The notes: generated by a model from the letters alone, not told the origin. DNA of 64,000 nucleotides from Pseudoalteromonas xiamenensis (GCF_042431545.1 NZ_JBHLYX010000016.1); one strand, 5' to 3'. Shown: positions 35,359 to 44,741, counted from the stretch's first letter. A program made the numbers and translations.

Positions 35359-35410
35359 GGGGCGAAAAACAAGCGAGTTGGCTAAGAAAAGCACACTAAT
35401 GCATAAAACT

Positions 35411-35434
35411 GTAAAAAAATTTAAATTTTTTTAC
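35411..35434. repeat. Perfect 24-bp AT palindrome upstream of dnaK
   Basis: Left half 35411-35422 (GTAAAAAAATTT) is mirrored exactly by 35423-35434. It ends eight bases before the heat-shock -35 element, where an UP element would sit. Confidence 0.6.
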
Positions 35435-35442
35435 TTGTAACG

Positions 35443-35470
35443 CTTGAATTAGGAAACAGTGACCACATTA
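35443..35470 (+). promoter_or_regulatory. Sigma-32-type heat-shock promoter of dnaK
   Basis: CTTGAA at 35443-35448 and CCACATTA at 35463-35470 with a 14-base spacer resemble the sigma-32 consensus (CTTGAAA, CCCCATNT). It lies about 60 bases before the dnaK start. Confidence 0.6.
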
Positions 35471-35528
35471 ATGAGTCATCTAACGTTTTAACGTATGTTT
35501 TTAAAGAATTTGAAGTCGGAGAAGATTC

Positions 35529-37445
35529 ATGGGTAAGATTATTGGAATCGATTTAGGTACAACTAACTCTTGTGTTGCTGTACTAGATGGCGACAAGCCA
35601 CGCGTAATTGAGAACGCTGAAGGCGATCGCACAACCCCGTCAGTTATTGCTTATACAGAAGACGGTGAAACACTTGTAGGTCAACCTGCAAAACGTCAAG
35701 CGGTAACGAACCCACGCAATACATTATTCGCAATCAAGCGTCTAATTGGCCGTCGTTTTGAAGACGAAGAAGTACAACGTGACATCAGCATCATGCCTTA
35801 CACTATCAGCAAAGCTGACAACGGTGATGCATGGGTTGAAGTTCGTGGTAAAAAATTAGCAGCGCCTCAGATTTCTGCAGAAGTGCTTAAGAAAATGAAG
35901 AAGACAGCAGAGGACTTCCTAGGTGAGCCGGTAACAGAAGCGGTAATCACAGTTCCTGCATACTTTAACGATTCACAACGTCAAGCTACAAAGGATGCTG
36001 GCCGTATCGCAGGTCTTGAAGTAAAACGTATCATCAACGAACCAACAGCGGCGGCGCTTGCTTACGGTCTTGACAAAAAGTCAGGCGATAACGTTATCGC
36101 TGTGTACGACTTAGGTGGTGGTACGTTTGATATTTCAATCATCGAAATTGACGAAGTTGACGGCGAGCACACGTTTGAAGTTCTAGCAACTAACGGTGAT
36201 ACGCACCTAGGTGGTGAAGACTTTGATACGCGTGTAATCAACTACTTAGCTGAACAGTTTAAGAAAGATCAAGGTATCGACCTTAAAAATGATCCGCTAG
36301 CGATGCAACGTGTTAAAGAAGCCGCTGAAAAAGCAAAAATCGAACTTTCATCTGCACAGCAAACTGAAGTAAACCTACCGTACATCACGGCAGATGCTAC
36401 AGGTCCTAAGCACATGAACGTTAAGCTAACGCGTGCGAAACTAGAATCACTAGTAGAAGACTTAGTGGCTAAATCTATTGAGCCAGTAAAACGTGCTCTT
36501 GCAGACGCAGATCTATCGGTAAGTGACATCAACGACATCATTCTTGTTGGTGGTCAAACACGTATGCCATTGGTACAAAAGACTGTATCTGAGTTCTTTG
36601 GTAAAGAGCCACGTAAAGACGTTAACCCTGATGAAGCGGTTGCAGTAGGTGCTGCAGTTCAAGGCGGTGTACTAGCTGGTGACGTTAAAGACGTTCTACT
36701 TCTTGACGTATGCCCACTTTCTCTTGGTATCGAAACAATGGGCCAAGTGATGACTGCACTTATTGAAAAGAATACAACGATCCCAACGAAGAAATCGCAA
36801 GTGTTCTCAACTGCTGAAGATAATCAATCAGCTGTAACGATCCATGTGCTTCAAGGTGAGCGTAAACGTGCAAGCGATAACAAATCGCTAGGTCAATTTA
36901 ACCTAGAAGGTATTCGTCCTGCTTCACGTGGTACGCCACAAATCGAAGTAACGTTTGACGTAGATGCGGATGGTATCCTACACGTATCAGCAAAAGACAA
37001 AGATACAGGTAAAGAGCAAAAGATCACAATTCAAGCATCTTCTGGTTTGAGTGAAGACGAAATCGCAAACATGGTACGTGATGCAGAAGCACACGCAGAA
37101 GAAGACAAGAAGTTTGAAGAACTTGTTGGTGCGCGTAACCAAGCTGATGCGCTAGTTCACGCAACGCGTAAGCAAGTAGAAGAAGCGGGTGACGCTTTAC
37201 CAGCTGAAGACAAAACAGCAATCGAAGCAGCACTTGCTGACCTAGAAGGCGCGATTAAGTCTGGTACTAAGGAAGACATCGACGGTAAAACGCAAGCACT
37301 TGCAGAGAAGTCTCAAAAGCTGATGGAAATTGCACAAGCTAAAGCCCAAGCACAACAAGCGGGTGGAGCAGAGCAAGCGAAATCAAGCAAGCAAGACGAC
37401 GACGTAGTTGATGCTGAATTTGAAGAAGTGAAAGACGACAAGTAA
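35529..37445 (+). CDS. dnaK: Molecular chaperone DnaK (Hsp70)
   Basis: A 638-residue ATP-dependent chaperone, full length. ATPase domain: IIGIDLGTTNSCVAVLDG at the start, phosphate loop VYDLGGGTFDISIIE and ILVGGQTRMPLVQ. The substrate-binding domain begins near 390 (DVKDVLLLDVCPLSLGIETMG) and the lid ends in a Q- and D-rich tail closing DDDVVDAEFEEVKDDK, typical of DnaK. GGAG lies before ATG 35529. Heat-shock promoter upstream; dnaJ follows after 122 bases, grpE is not in the window. Confidence 0.99.
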   Translation: MGKIIGIDLGTTNSCVAVLDGDKPRVIENAEGDRTTPSVIAYTEDGETLVGQPAKRQAVTNPRNTLFAIKRLIGRRFEDEEVQRDISIMPYTISKADNGDAWVEVRGKKLAAPQISAEVLKKMKKTAEDFLGEPVTEAVITVPAYFNDSQRQATKDAGRIAGLEVKRIINEPTAAALAYGLDKKSGDNVIAVYDLGGGTFDISIIEIDEVDGEHTFEVLATNGDTHLGGEDFDTRVINYLAEQFKKDQGIDLKNDPLAMQRVKEAAEKAKIELSSAQQTEVNLPYITADATGPKHMNVKLTRAKLESLVEDLVAKSIEPVKRALADADLSVSDINDIILVGGQTRMPLVQKTVSEFFGKEPRKDVNPDEAVAVGAAVQGGVLAGDVKDVLLLDVCPLSLGIETMGQVMTALIEKNTTIPTKKSQVFSTAEDNQSAVTIHVLQGERKRASDNKSLGQFNLEGIRPASRGTPQIEVTFDVDADGILHVSAKDKDTGKEQKITIQASSGLSEDEIANMVRDAEAHAEEDKKFEELVGARNQADALVHATRKQVEEAGDALPAEDKTAIEAALADLEGAIKSGTKEDIDGKTQALAEKSQKLMEIAQAKAQAQQAGGAEQAKSSKQDDDVVDAEFEEVKDDK

Positions 37446-37567
37446 TCGTTGTTAAGTAGGGCGCGCAGGGATGTATTTCTTTTCGCGCCCTTAGTCTATG
37501 TAGAATTTGCCCTTTGGGCGTTGTGCAGGCACACTGCGCAACAGAATTAATAAGTTGTGTGATAGCA

Positions 37568-38695
37568 ATGTCAAAACGTGATTATTACGAAGTATTGGGC
37601 GTAAGCAAAGACGCAAGTGAACGCGACATTAAAAAAGCGTACAAACGACTTGCGATGAAGTACCACCCAGACAGAACCGCGGGTGATACCGAGCTCGAAG
37701 CGAAATTCAAAGAAGTGAAAGAAGCTTACGAAGTCCTGACTGACGATAAAAAACGCCAGATGTATGATCAATACGGCCATGCTGCGTTTGAACAAGGTGG
37801 TGGTCAAGGTGGCTTTGGCGGTGGACACGCTGACTTTGGAGACATCTTTGGGGACGTATTCGGTGATATTTTTGGAGGCGGTCGCCGACAATCGCGCCAG
37901 CAACGTGGTGCGGATCTCCGTTACAACCTTGATTTAAGTCTAGAAGAAGCGGTTCGCGGTAAAGACGTCGAAATTAAAGTACCAACTTGGGTTTCATGTA
38001 AGCCTTGTGATGGTAGCGGCGCGAAACCTGGTACTAAGCCAAAAACGTGTACGACCTGTCACGGTGCTGGACAAGTACAAATGCGTCAGGGCTTCTTTGC
38101 TGTACAGCAAACGTGTCCTACGTGTTCGGGTACTGGTCAGATTATTTCTGATCCATGCGACAAATGCCATGGTCAAGGTCGCGTAGAGAAAACGAAAACG
38201 TTGTCTGTAAAAATTCCAGCTGGTGTTGATACAGGAGATCGTATCCGTTTATCTGGTGAAGGTGAAGCCGGTGTCAGTGGCGCCCCAGCGGGTGACTTGT
38301 ACGTGCAAGTTACAGTACGAGAACACCCTATATTTGTGCGCGACGGCAACAACCTGTATTGCGAAGTACCCATCAGCTTCTCTACAGCCGCTTTAGGGGG
38401 GGAAATTGAAGTCCCTACACTAGACGGTAGAGCAAAATTAAAAATACCAGCGGAAAGCCAAACGGGTAAAATGTTCCGTATGCGCGGAAAAGGCGTTAAA
38501 TCGGTTCGTAGTGGCATGGTTGGTGACTTGATCTGTAAAGTTGTAATCGAAACACCTGTTAATTTGAATGAACGTCAGAAAGAATTACTACGTGAGTTTG
38601 AAGAAAGTATGGGTGGCGACAACAGCAAAAACAGCCCGAAAGCACAGGGTTTCTTTGATGGTGTTAAAAAGTTTTTTGATGATTTAACCAAATAA
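37568..38695 (+). CDS. dnaJ: Co-chaperone DnaJ (Hsp40)
   Basis: A 375-residue type I J protein that stimulates the DnaK ATPase and delivers substrates. Order: J domain (DYYEVLGVSKDASERDIKKAYKRLAMKYHPDRT, HPD present), Gly/Phe linker (GGGQGGFGGGHADFGDIFGDVF), four CxxCxGxG zinc motifs (CKPCDGSG, CTTCHGAG, CPTCSGTG, CDKCHGQG), and the C-terminal peptide-binding domain. I chose ATG 37568 (MSKRDYYE); the frame extends to 37514 but that N terminus is not conserved. No strong Shine-Dalgarno is seen. Likely cotranscribed with dnaK. Confidence 0.98.
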   Translation: MSKRDYYEVLGVSKDASERDIKKAYKRLAMKYHPDRTAGDTELEAKFKEVKEAYEVLTDDKKRQMYDQYGHAAFEQGGGQGGFGGGHADFGDIFGDVFGDIFGGGRRQSRQQRGADLRYNLDLSLEEAVRGKDVEIKVPTWVSCKPCDGSGAKPGTKPKTCTTCHGAGQVQMRQGFFAVQQTCPTCSGTGQIISDPCDKCHGQGRVEKTKTLSVKIPAGVDTGDRIRLSGEGEAGVSGAPAGDLYVQVTVREHPIFVRDGNNLYCEVPISFSTAALGGEIEVPTLDGRAKLKIPAESQTGKMFRMRGKGVKSVRSGMVGDLICKVVIETPVNLNERQKELLREFEESMGGDNSKNSPKAQGFFDGVKKFFDDLTK

Positions 38696-38707
38696 ATCAG
38701 CAAACAA

Positions 38708-38732
38708 AAAACGGCGCATTCTGCGCCGTTTT
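38708..38732. terminator. Terminator after dnaJ
   Basis: AAAACGGCGCA, loop TTC, TGCGCCGTTTT: 11-bp perfect stem with A and T runs; also overlaps the stop codon of the convergent small gene. Confidence 0.88.
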
Positions 38733-38952
38733 AATTTATCAATAATAAATAGTCGTGTTCACCATTGCATTTACAAGCAACCGTGAGATTTTCTTCGCTA
38801 CGCATTAACTTACCGCCTTTACAACCTAGCGCACCACATTTTGCGTCACAGGCTAAATTTTGATCCCACAAATTGTATTCATCCGTTAAAAATGCCAAAG
38901 TGGATAGTACTAGAAGCAGACAGCTTGCGATAAACACAATTCGAGACTTCAT
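38731..38952 (-). CDS. Small cysteine-rich exported or membrane protein
   Basis: A 73-residue protein of unknown family. One N-terminal hydrophobic helix (RIVFIASCLLLVLSTLAFL) acts as signal or anchor. The remainder contains a cysteine cluster (ACDAKCGALGCKGG, then ACKCNG), suggesting disulphides or a metal site. ATG 38952 (MKSRIV) is preceded by GGGAGG; the frame's extension to 38988 is not needed. Convergent with dnaJ. Confidence 0.65.
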   Translation of the reverse strand: MKSRIVFIASCLLLVLSTLAFLTDEYNLWDQNLACDAKCGALGCKGGKLMRSEENLTVACKCNGEHDYLLLIN

Positions 38953-39098
38953 AACTGCAACCTCCCACCAGTGGAATAGATTTATCATCCCGAGGCGCGT
39001 TGAAATTTCCTTTCGGTAGGATGATTAAGCTGGTGTTATTAGACTTTAGTCTAGTGGTTTTTAAATTCTAGGTTATCGATGTAGAAACAGGGAAAAGT

Positions 39099-39557
39099 AT
39101 GACACCAGCAATAAATCTACTAAAAAAGTCTAAGTATGATTTTACCGTCGTTGAGTTTGAACACGACAAAAACAACACGAATTTTGCTAAAGAGGCAGCT
39201 CAAAAATTGGGGATAGCCGAAGCTATCGTATTTAAAACTTTGCTAGTTGACGTTGATGGGAAACTTCATGTTGCGGTTACACCGTGCACGAATCAAGTTG
39301 ACCTTAAACGATTTGCACAATGTGCTGGAGGAAAAAAAGCAACTATGGCTGATCCTAAAATTGCTGAGCGCACAACAGGATATTTGGTCGGTGGAATAAG
39401 CCCATTTGCACAAAAAAAACGTTTACCAACGCTTCTGCATGTCACCGCAGCGACGGAAGAAAAAATATACGTTAGTGCAGGGAAGCGGGGAGTAGAAGTC
39501 GTGATTGCTCCTTCAATCTTGGTAGAATTGTGTTCAGCAAAGTATGCCGAGTTTTAG
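39099..39557 (+). CDS. ybaK: Cys-tRNA(Pro)/Cys-tRNA(Cys) deacylase
   Basis: A 152-residue editing protein that hydrolyses mischarged Cys-tRNA(Pro) in trans to prolyl-tRNA synthetase. Family features: opening TPAINLLKKSKYDFTVVEFEHD, AAQKLGIAEAIVFKTLLVD with the catalytic lysine region, TPCTNQVDLKRFAQCAGGKKATMAD, and YLVGGISPFAQKKRLP. Full length compared with E. coli YbaK (159). Monocistronic; a hairpin with 8-bp arms (39570-39577 / 39588-39595) follows without a clear T-run. Confidence 0.94.
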   Translation: MTPAINLLKKSKYDFTVVEFEHDKNNTNFAKEAAQKLGIAEAIVFKTLLVDVDGKLHVAVTPCTNQVDLKRFAQCAGGKKATMADPKIAERTTGYLVGGISPFAQKKRLPTLLHVTAATEEKIYVSAGKRGVEVVIAPSILVELCSAKYAEF

Positions 39558-39790
39558 CAAAGAAAGAGCATAAATCGTCTGGGTGGTCGATTTATAACCT
39601 AATATATTAATGCAAAGTTAGTAATTATCCCTTCTAATGACGTCCAAATCACCATTCAGCGTACATCTGTACACTACTTATTTTATCAATTAATACATAG
39701 TGATAGCGTATTTATGATGAAATAATCGTTAATTTTTTTGATAGAGTAATTGATCTAATCGGAAATTTATGCAGTAATGTAGCTATATCA

Positions 39791-39807
39791 ATCTGGTCGG
39801 ATGAGTT
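39791..39807. promoter_or_regulatory. FadR-like site at the fadE start
   Basis: ATCTGGTCGGATGAGTT matches the FadR consensus (roughly AACTGGTCCGACCTGTT) at 13 of 17 positions, with the left half perfect. It overlaps the first ATG of the fadE frame at 39801. Confidence 0.5.
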
Positions 39808-42062
39808 GGATTATGAGCTTAAGAACACAATTACGAAAAGTATTACCTAGCATTTCAATTACAGAACAAGAAGCACTCGATGCGGGTGATGTTTGGTTAG
39901 AAGGAAGTATCTACCAAGGTACACCTGATTTTAGCGCGCTGCGCGATGTCCCTGCGGCGACACTGTCCGCTGAAGAACAAGCATTCCTAGATGGCCCAGT
40001 GAAAACACTAATGGGCATGATAGACGACTCAGTTATACAAAATGGTCAGCATTTACCTGAACATATTTTAGAGTTTTTGAAGAAAGAGCGTTTCTTCTCT
40101 CTAATTATTCCAAAGTCTTTCGGTGGCCGCGAATTTAGTCCTTACGCAAACAGTACAATTGTAGGAACTATTGCGACTAAATCTTCAGCTGTTGCTGTTA
40201 CAGTGATGGTACCTAACTCGTTAGGCCCAGGTGAGTTACTGCTCCACTATGGTACTAAAGAGCAACAAGATTACTACCTTCCTCGACTTGCGGTTGGAAC
40301 AGACATTCCTTGTTTTGCATTGACTTCGCCTGAAGCTGGTTCTGATGCAGGTGGTATTCCTGACCGCGGTATCGTGAAAAAAGGCATGTACAATGGTGAA
40401 GAAGTTGTTGGCCTTGAAGTAACTTGGGACAAGCGATATATCACACTTGCACCGATAGCGACTGTGCTTGGCCTTGCTATCAAAGTGTTCGATCCAGAAC
40501 AGTTACTTGGTGGAAAAGAAGACTTAGGTATTACTTGTGCGCTTATTCCACACGATTACCCTGGTGTTCAGCTAGGCAATCGCCATGATCCAATGGGGAT
40601 CCGTTTCTACAATGGTACAACTCGTGGTGAAAAAGTGTTCATCCCAATGAACTTTATCATCGGCGGTCAAAAGAACATTGGTCGCGGTTGGCAGATGCTT
40701 GTGAGCTGTTTGGGTGCTGGTCGTGGTATTTCACTTCCTGCGCTAGGGGTTTCAACTGCACAAGTTGCGTTGAAAGGTGCATCTGAGTACGCCGCTGTGC
40801 GTGAGCAATTTGGTCTTGCTATTGGCCAATTCGAAGGCATTCAAGAAAAATTAGCAGACATCGCAGGTAAAACTTATCTGCAAGAAGCCATGCGTGTATT
40901 GACGACCGAAGGTCTTGGTTTAGGCCTTAAGCCATCGGTTGTTACAGCGATTGCTAAATACCACATGACCGAAATTGGCCGTGAAGTATTAAACCATGCT
41001 ATGGACATTCAAGCGGGTAAAGCGATTCAGAACGGTCCGCAAAACACTCTAGCGAGTGGATATGTGGCGCAACCGATCGCAATTACAGTTGAAGGCGCGA
41101 ACATTCTTACTCGTAACCTTATGATTTTTGGTCAAGGTGTGATGCGTTGTCATCCATACCTTCAATCAATGGTTGAAGCGATCCACAGCGAAGAAAAAGA
41201 CGCAGATAAAACGTTTAACCGAATTCTGCGTAAAACAGTTGGCTACAGTGTAGGCAACAGCCTCCGTGCGTTCCGTTTAGGCTTATTGCCATTTACAGCA
41301 GGTAGCAAATCTTCTCTTGCAGAAGTGCGTCAATATGAAAAGGCTGTGCACAAGCTCGCCGCTAAACTGGCCGTATACGCTGATTTCTCTCTACTTGTAT
41401 TAGGTGGCAAACTTAAGCAAGCGGAAATGCTGTCTGCGCGTCTTGGTGATGTGATGAGTTTCTTGTACGCAGCAATGGCTTCTATTCGTTACTACGAGCA
41501 AAAAGTATCAGCAGAAGACAGAGCAAGTGCAGCACCTTATTTCCACTACGCAACTCGCTTTGCGTTACAAAGTGCGGAAGAAGCATTACATAAGTTTTTA
41601 GACAACTTCCCAGCATCGTTTACACGTAAGTTTATGCGTGTGATTACTTTACACTTTAGCCATAAAATGCCGGCTATTAGCGACGATTTGATCCGCGAAT
41701 TGGCTCAAGCGGCACAAATGGATACGGCCTTTAAATCGCAGCTGACGCATTTAGTTATGCCAATGCCTGGTGACGGTCATGACATTAATGAACAAGCCTA
41801 TAAAGCTAAAATGGCATGTTTGGATTTGCTTGGCAAAGTTAAAAAAGCGCTTCGTGCAAAAACGATTCGTTCAGGCGTACGTTTCGCAGAAACATTAGAT
41901 AATGCGTTGCAAGCTGGTGTTATCAATGAAGCGGAATACGCAAAACTGCAAGATTACAACGTGAAACGTGAGCGTGCGATCCGCGTTGATGAGTTCGATT
42001 ATGATTTAAACTTGTTAGACGTTAATGGAAAGCCGACAAACGAGTTAAAAGCGGCAAGCTAA
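39801..42062 (+). CDS. fadE: Acyl-CoA dehydrogenase FadE
   Basis: Catalyses the first oxidation of beta-oxidation, acyl-CoA to trans-2-enoyl-CoA, using FAD. The 753-residue product contains the FadE opening EQEALDAGDVWLEGSIYQGTPDF and LSAEEQAFLDGPV, an acyl-CoA dehydrogenase core (IPCFALTSPEAGSDAGG; GAGRGISLPALGVSTAQ; REQFGLAIGQFEGIQEKLADIAG) and the C-terminal DUF1974 domain. It is shorter than E. coli FadE (814) because the N-terminal membrane segment is missing. The start is uncertain: ATG 39801 or ATG 39813 (MSLRTQL); neither has a good Shine-Dalgarno. A FadR-like site overlaps the start. A strong terminator follows. Confidence 0.93.
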   Translation: MSWIMSLRTQLRKVLPSISITEQEALDAGDVWLEGSIYQGTPDFSALRDVPAATLSAEEQAFLDGPVKTLMGMIDDSVIQNGQHLPEHILEFLKKERFFSLIIPKSFGGREFSPYANSTIVGTIATKSSAVAVTVMVPNSLGPGELLLHYGTKEQQDYYLPRLAVGTDIPCFALTSPEAGSDAGGIPDRGIVKKGMYNGEEVVGLEVTWDKRYITLAPIATVLGLAIKVFDPEQLLGGKEDLGITCALIPHDYPGVQLGNRHDPMGIRFYNGTTRGEKVFIPMNFIIGGQKNIGRGWQMLVSCLGAGRGISLPALGVSTAQVALKGASEYAAVREQFGLAIGQFEGIQEKLADIAGKTYLQEAMRVLTTEGLGLGLKPSVVTAIAKYHMTEIGREVLNHAMDIQAGKAIQNGPQNTLASGYVAQPIAITVEGANILTRNLMIFGQGVMRCHPYLQSMVEAIHSEEKDADKTFNRILRKTVGYSVGNSLRAFRLGLLPFTAGSKSSLAEVRQYEKAVHKLAAKLAVYADFSLLVLGGKLKQAEMLSARLGDVMSFLYAAMASIRYYEQKVSAEDRASAAPYFHYATRFALQSAEEALHKFLDNFPASFTRKFMRVITLHFSHKMPAISDDLIRELAQAAQMDTAFKSQLTHLVMPMPGDGHDINEQAYKAKMACLDLLGKVKKALRAKTIRSGVRFAETLDNALQAGVINEAEYAKLQDYNVKRERAIRVDEFDYDLNLLDVNGKPTNELKAAS

Positions 42063-42097
42063 TCACATAATCAATAATGCATAGGTGTTCTCACCGC

Positions 42098-42122
42098 AAA
42101 GGCCCGTTTCGGGCCTTTTTTT
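42098..42122 (+). terminator. Terminator of fadE
   Basis: AAAGGCCCG-TTT-CGGGCCTTTTTTT. Confidence 0.9.
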
Positions 42123-42130
42123 ATTCTTTC

Positions 42131-42149
42131 AATCGAACAATGTTCGATT
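42131..42149. promoter_or_regulatory. Operator-like inverted repeat upstream of the EamA gene
   Basis: AATCGAAC-AAT-GTTCGATT: perfect 8-bp arms with 3-base spacer, about 100 bases before the transporter start. Confidence 0.45.
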
Positions 42150-42248
42150 TCTAAATAACTAATGTTTATTTGTATTTGTTCCGAAGTGTCAGGAACGTTT
42201 AATTTAAGTTAGCATCGGTGTAGGCAGTTAGTGTGGAGGAAGCGTACG

Positions 42249-43073
42249 TTGCTCTATTTGTTACTTAGTGCATTTTGTTGGGCTGCATTCGATTATATCA
42301 GAAAGACGCTCACGAAAAGTTTGAGTCCTGCGCAGCTAACGGTGCTTTTCACCCTTGTTGCACTGCCTTTGTATATACTCTATTGGGTTGTAGAAGGTGC
42401 GGCAGTACCAGTCTGGAGGGACTATCTTGTACCCGCGACTATAAGTGGTGGACTGGCAGCACTTGGCAGTGTGCAATACCTAAATGCGTTACAACGCGGT
42501 GACATCTCTAAGGTAATTCCTATTTTGTGTGTTACGCCTGTTATATCCGGCATAGCAGGCTGGCTTGTGTTAAATGACGCGCTTACTTGGCTAGATTGGT
42601 GTATGGTTGTTTGTATTGCCGTTGGCTGTGCATTGATGGGAACTAACAGCCTAAATTTGCGTACCTCAGGGTTTATTCCCGCATGCATAACGGCTCTCAG
42701 TTGGGGCTTGTGTATCGTGTTTGATAAAGTGGCACTGCAATATGCAGCAATCAGCTTTCATTTGGTCTTTCTATCTGTTTGCATACTTGCCTTAAACTGG
42801 TTTTTTCTAAGACCAAAGTTAACCATCGCGCAGAGCGGAAAGTTGTCGCAGGTGTTCTTTGGTGCGGGTATTTTTGTTGGAGCAATTGTGTTTCAACTTA
42901 ATGCGCTTCAAGAAATACATCCAGGTATTGTGGAAGCAACTAAGCGAGGGCTGGGTGTTGTATCCGCGTTGGGAGTCGGGTATTGGTTGTTGTCTGAACA
43001 CATTACGCGAAAACAGTTGTTTTTGTGCGTTGCGTTAGTTGTCTGCGTTTGTTTGTTGGTGATTGATGTATAG
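42249..43073 (+). CDS. EamA (DMT) family inner-membrane transporter
   Basis: About 274 residues with ten hydrophobic helices in two EamA repeats. The first repeat holds LLSAFCWAAFDYIRKTLTKSLSPAQLTVLFTLVALPLYILYWV and ALGSVQYLNALQRGDISKVIPILCVTPVISGIAGWLVLNDALTW; the second begins GFIPACITALSWGLCIVFDKVAL. Such proteins export amino acids or metabolites, or import them. I prefer the TTG at 42249 because GGAGG at 42235-42239 is spaced nine bases before it; the GTG at 42231 would put the ribosome binding site inside the gene. A terminator hairpin follows at 43103-43127. Confidence 0.85.
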   Translation: MLYLLLSAFCWAAFDYIRKTLTKSLSPAQLTVLFTLVALPLYILYWVVEGAAVPVWRDYLVPATISGGLAALGSVQYLNALQRGDISKVIPILCVTPVISGIAGWLVLNDALTWLDWCMVVCIAVGCALMGTNSLNLRTSGFIPACITALSWGLCIVFDKVALQYAAISFHLVFLSVCILALNWFFLRPKLTIAQSGKLSQVFFGAGIFVGAIVFQLNALQEIHPGIVEATKRGLGVVSALGVGYWLLSEHITRKQLFLCVALVVCVCLLVIDV

Positions 43074-43102
43074 TTTAATAGCAGGAACTTTTATAAGTTC
43101 AG

Positions 43103-43127
43103 ATTTGGGGGCAGAGCCCCCAATTTT
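43103..43127 (+). terminator. Terminator after the EamA gene
   Basis: TTGGGGGC-AGA-GCCCCCAA followed by TTTT: a GC-rich 8-bp stem between the convergent genes. Confidence 0.8.
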
Positions 43128-43130
43128 AAC

Positions 43131-44741
43131 TTAGTTACACTTGCTGCCTTTCTTCCAGACGTTTGAGAAAATATCTGGTTGAGCACCGCGCGACCACCAA
43201 ATGGATTCGTATTCAAAGTTGTTATATGAAACACGATCACCAATTCGGTATGTTTTATTTGCATCCCATGGGCTAATCCCGATACAGCCACCTGTATCGC
43301 CACCGTCTTTAACCGTCACGACCATCGACTTTTTCGCAGAACCTTCGCTTGATGAAGCTGTTAATGTAACTGTATAGTTGCCCGACGTAGCGTAGGTATG
43401 TGATGGATTTGCTTGTGTGCTTTGTTGTCCGTCACCAAATGTCCAGCTGTAACTTGTTGCGTTGGCTGATTTGTTGTTAAAACTGACTGATAGACCTTGT
43501 ACTGAATAAGTAAAGTCAGATACGACAGGGTCTTGAACATCACCACATTTATTGCGCGCTAAATAGTCAACCGCCGCTTTCGCCTGCACAATCCCGTAAC
43601 CATAAGAAGTGTCGCGACCCGCTACGCCTTTATCTTTAGCAGATGCGTTGAGCGCATTACGGATTTGTTGGTTAGAACACTCTGGGAACTGGCTCCAAAC
43701 GAGTGCAGCTACGCCCGAGACATGTGGTGTCGCCATCGAAGTACCACTGATTGACTTATAGCCACCGTCATTCCATGTAGAATTGACACCCACCCCAGGA
43801 CCCGCGATTTCAACTTGATTGTTGTATTGCGAGAAAGACGCTTTATTTTCATTGCTATCGACAGCGGCGACAGAAACGACAGCGTCATAAGATGCAGGAT
43901 AGCTTAAACTGCTGTTACCGCTGTTGCCTGCCGCGGCAATATGTAGCATTCCTCGCGCGTAGCTTTGCTCAAATGCTTGACGTTCTGCTGTCGAGCTGCC
44001 ACTTCCACCCAAGCTCATGCTTGTGACATTTGCACCTGCAGCTTCGCATTGTTCAATCGCTTTAATGAGATCTGAACCATACGCCCAGTTACCCTGATCG
44101 TTAAATACTTTTACAATGTGAAGACCAAGCTGACCTGATGGGTTTACACCCACAACGCCTTTACTGTTACCGCCAATTGCTGCAATAGTCCCCGCGACAT
44201 GCGTTCCGTGTCCATTACCATCATGATACCAGTTGCCAGTATCATTTGAACCATAGCCATCATTTCCTGTTATACCTGCGTTTGGCAAGTCTTCGTGTCC
44301 TAGCGTGTAGCCAGTATCCATAATACACACTTTGCGGTTTCCGCTGAGTGAATCACTGACTAAATTTGCTTGTGTCATGGCAATCCCATAGGGCGATGTT
44401 TCTGCCATCAAGAATCGCTTAGGATCTTCTTCAATATTAACTGCTGCCCCACTGGCAATAAGAGCTTGTTGCTGCTCTAGGGTTAGATCCAACACCACCG
44501 CATTTACACTTGGAAGGGTGTTTAAGACATCAGCATTTATAGAATTTGCCAACTTTGTAACGTTCGTACGGAACATCTGCTCCGTGGATGCGCGAGCATT
44601 TTGTGATGTAACCGTTGGCATTGTAACGATAACTCTATGGCTATCTGATGCCATTACTTGAAATGCAGGAGCACAAGCGAGTACTGCTACAATAGTGCCA
44701 GATAATACCGATCGGTTAATCATTCGATGTTGTTTTTTCAT
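43131..44741 (-). CDS. Secreted subtilisin-like serine protease with PKD and chitin-binding modules
   Basis: A 536-residue exoenzyme. Signal peptide (about 1-31), I9-type inhibitory propeptide (about 35-110), S8 catalytic domain with D142 (CIMDTGY), H181 (GNGHGTHVAGT) and S335 (SGTSMATPHVSG), a PKD domain at about 404-478 (YSWTFGDGQQSTQANPSHTYATSGNYTVTLT) and a C-terminal CBM5/12 chitin-binding module at about 486-535 (WDANKTYRIGDRVSYNNFEYESIWWSRG). The last module suggests attachment to chitin or related polymers while degrading associated protein. Export is probably by the type II pathway. Monocistronic. Confidence 0.95.
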   Translation of the reverse strand: MKKQHRMINRSVLSGTIVAVLACAPAFQVMASDSHRVIVTMPTVTSQNARASTEQMFRTNVTKLANSINADVLNTLPSVNAVVLDLTLEQQQALIASGAAVNIEEDPKRFLMAETSPYGIAMTQANLVSDSLSGNRKVCIMDTGYTLGHEDLPNAGITGNDGYGSNDTGNWYHDGNGHGTHVAGTIAAIGGNSKGVVGVNPSGQLGLHIVKVFNDQGNWAYGSDLIKAIEQCEAAGANVTSMSLGGSGSSTAERQAFEQSYARGMLHIAAAGNSGNSSLSYPASYDAVVSVAAVDSNENKASFSQYNNQVEIAGPGVGVNSTWNDGGYKSISGTSMATPHVSGVAALVWSQFPECSNQQIRNALNASAKDKGVAGRDTSYGYGIVQAKAAVDYLARNKCGDVQDPVVSDFTYSVQGLSVSFNNKSANATSYSWTFGDGQQSTQANPSHTYATSGNYTVTLTASSSEGSAKKSMVVTVKDGGDTGGCIGISPWDANKTYRIGDRVSYNNFEYESIWWSRGAQPDIFSNVWKKGSKCN

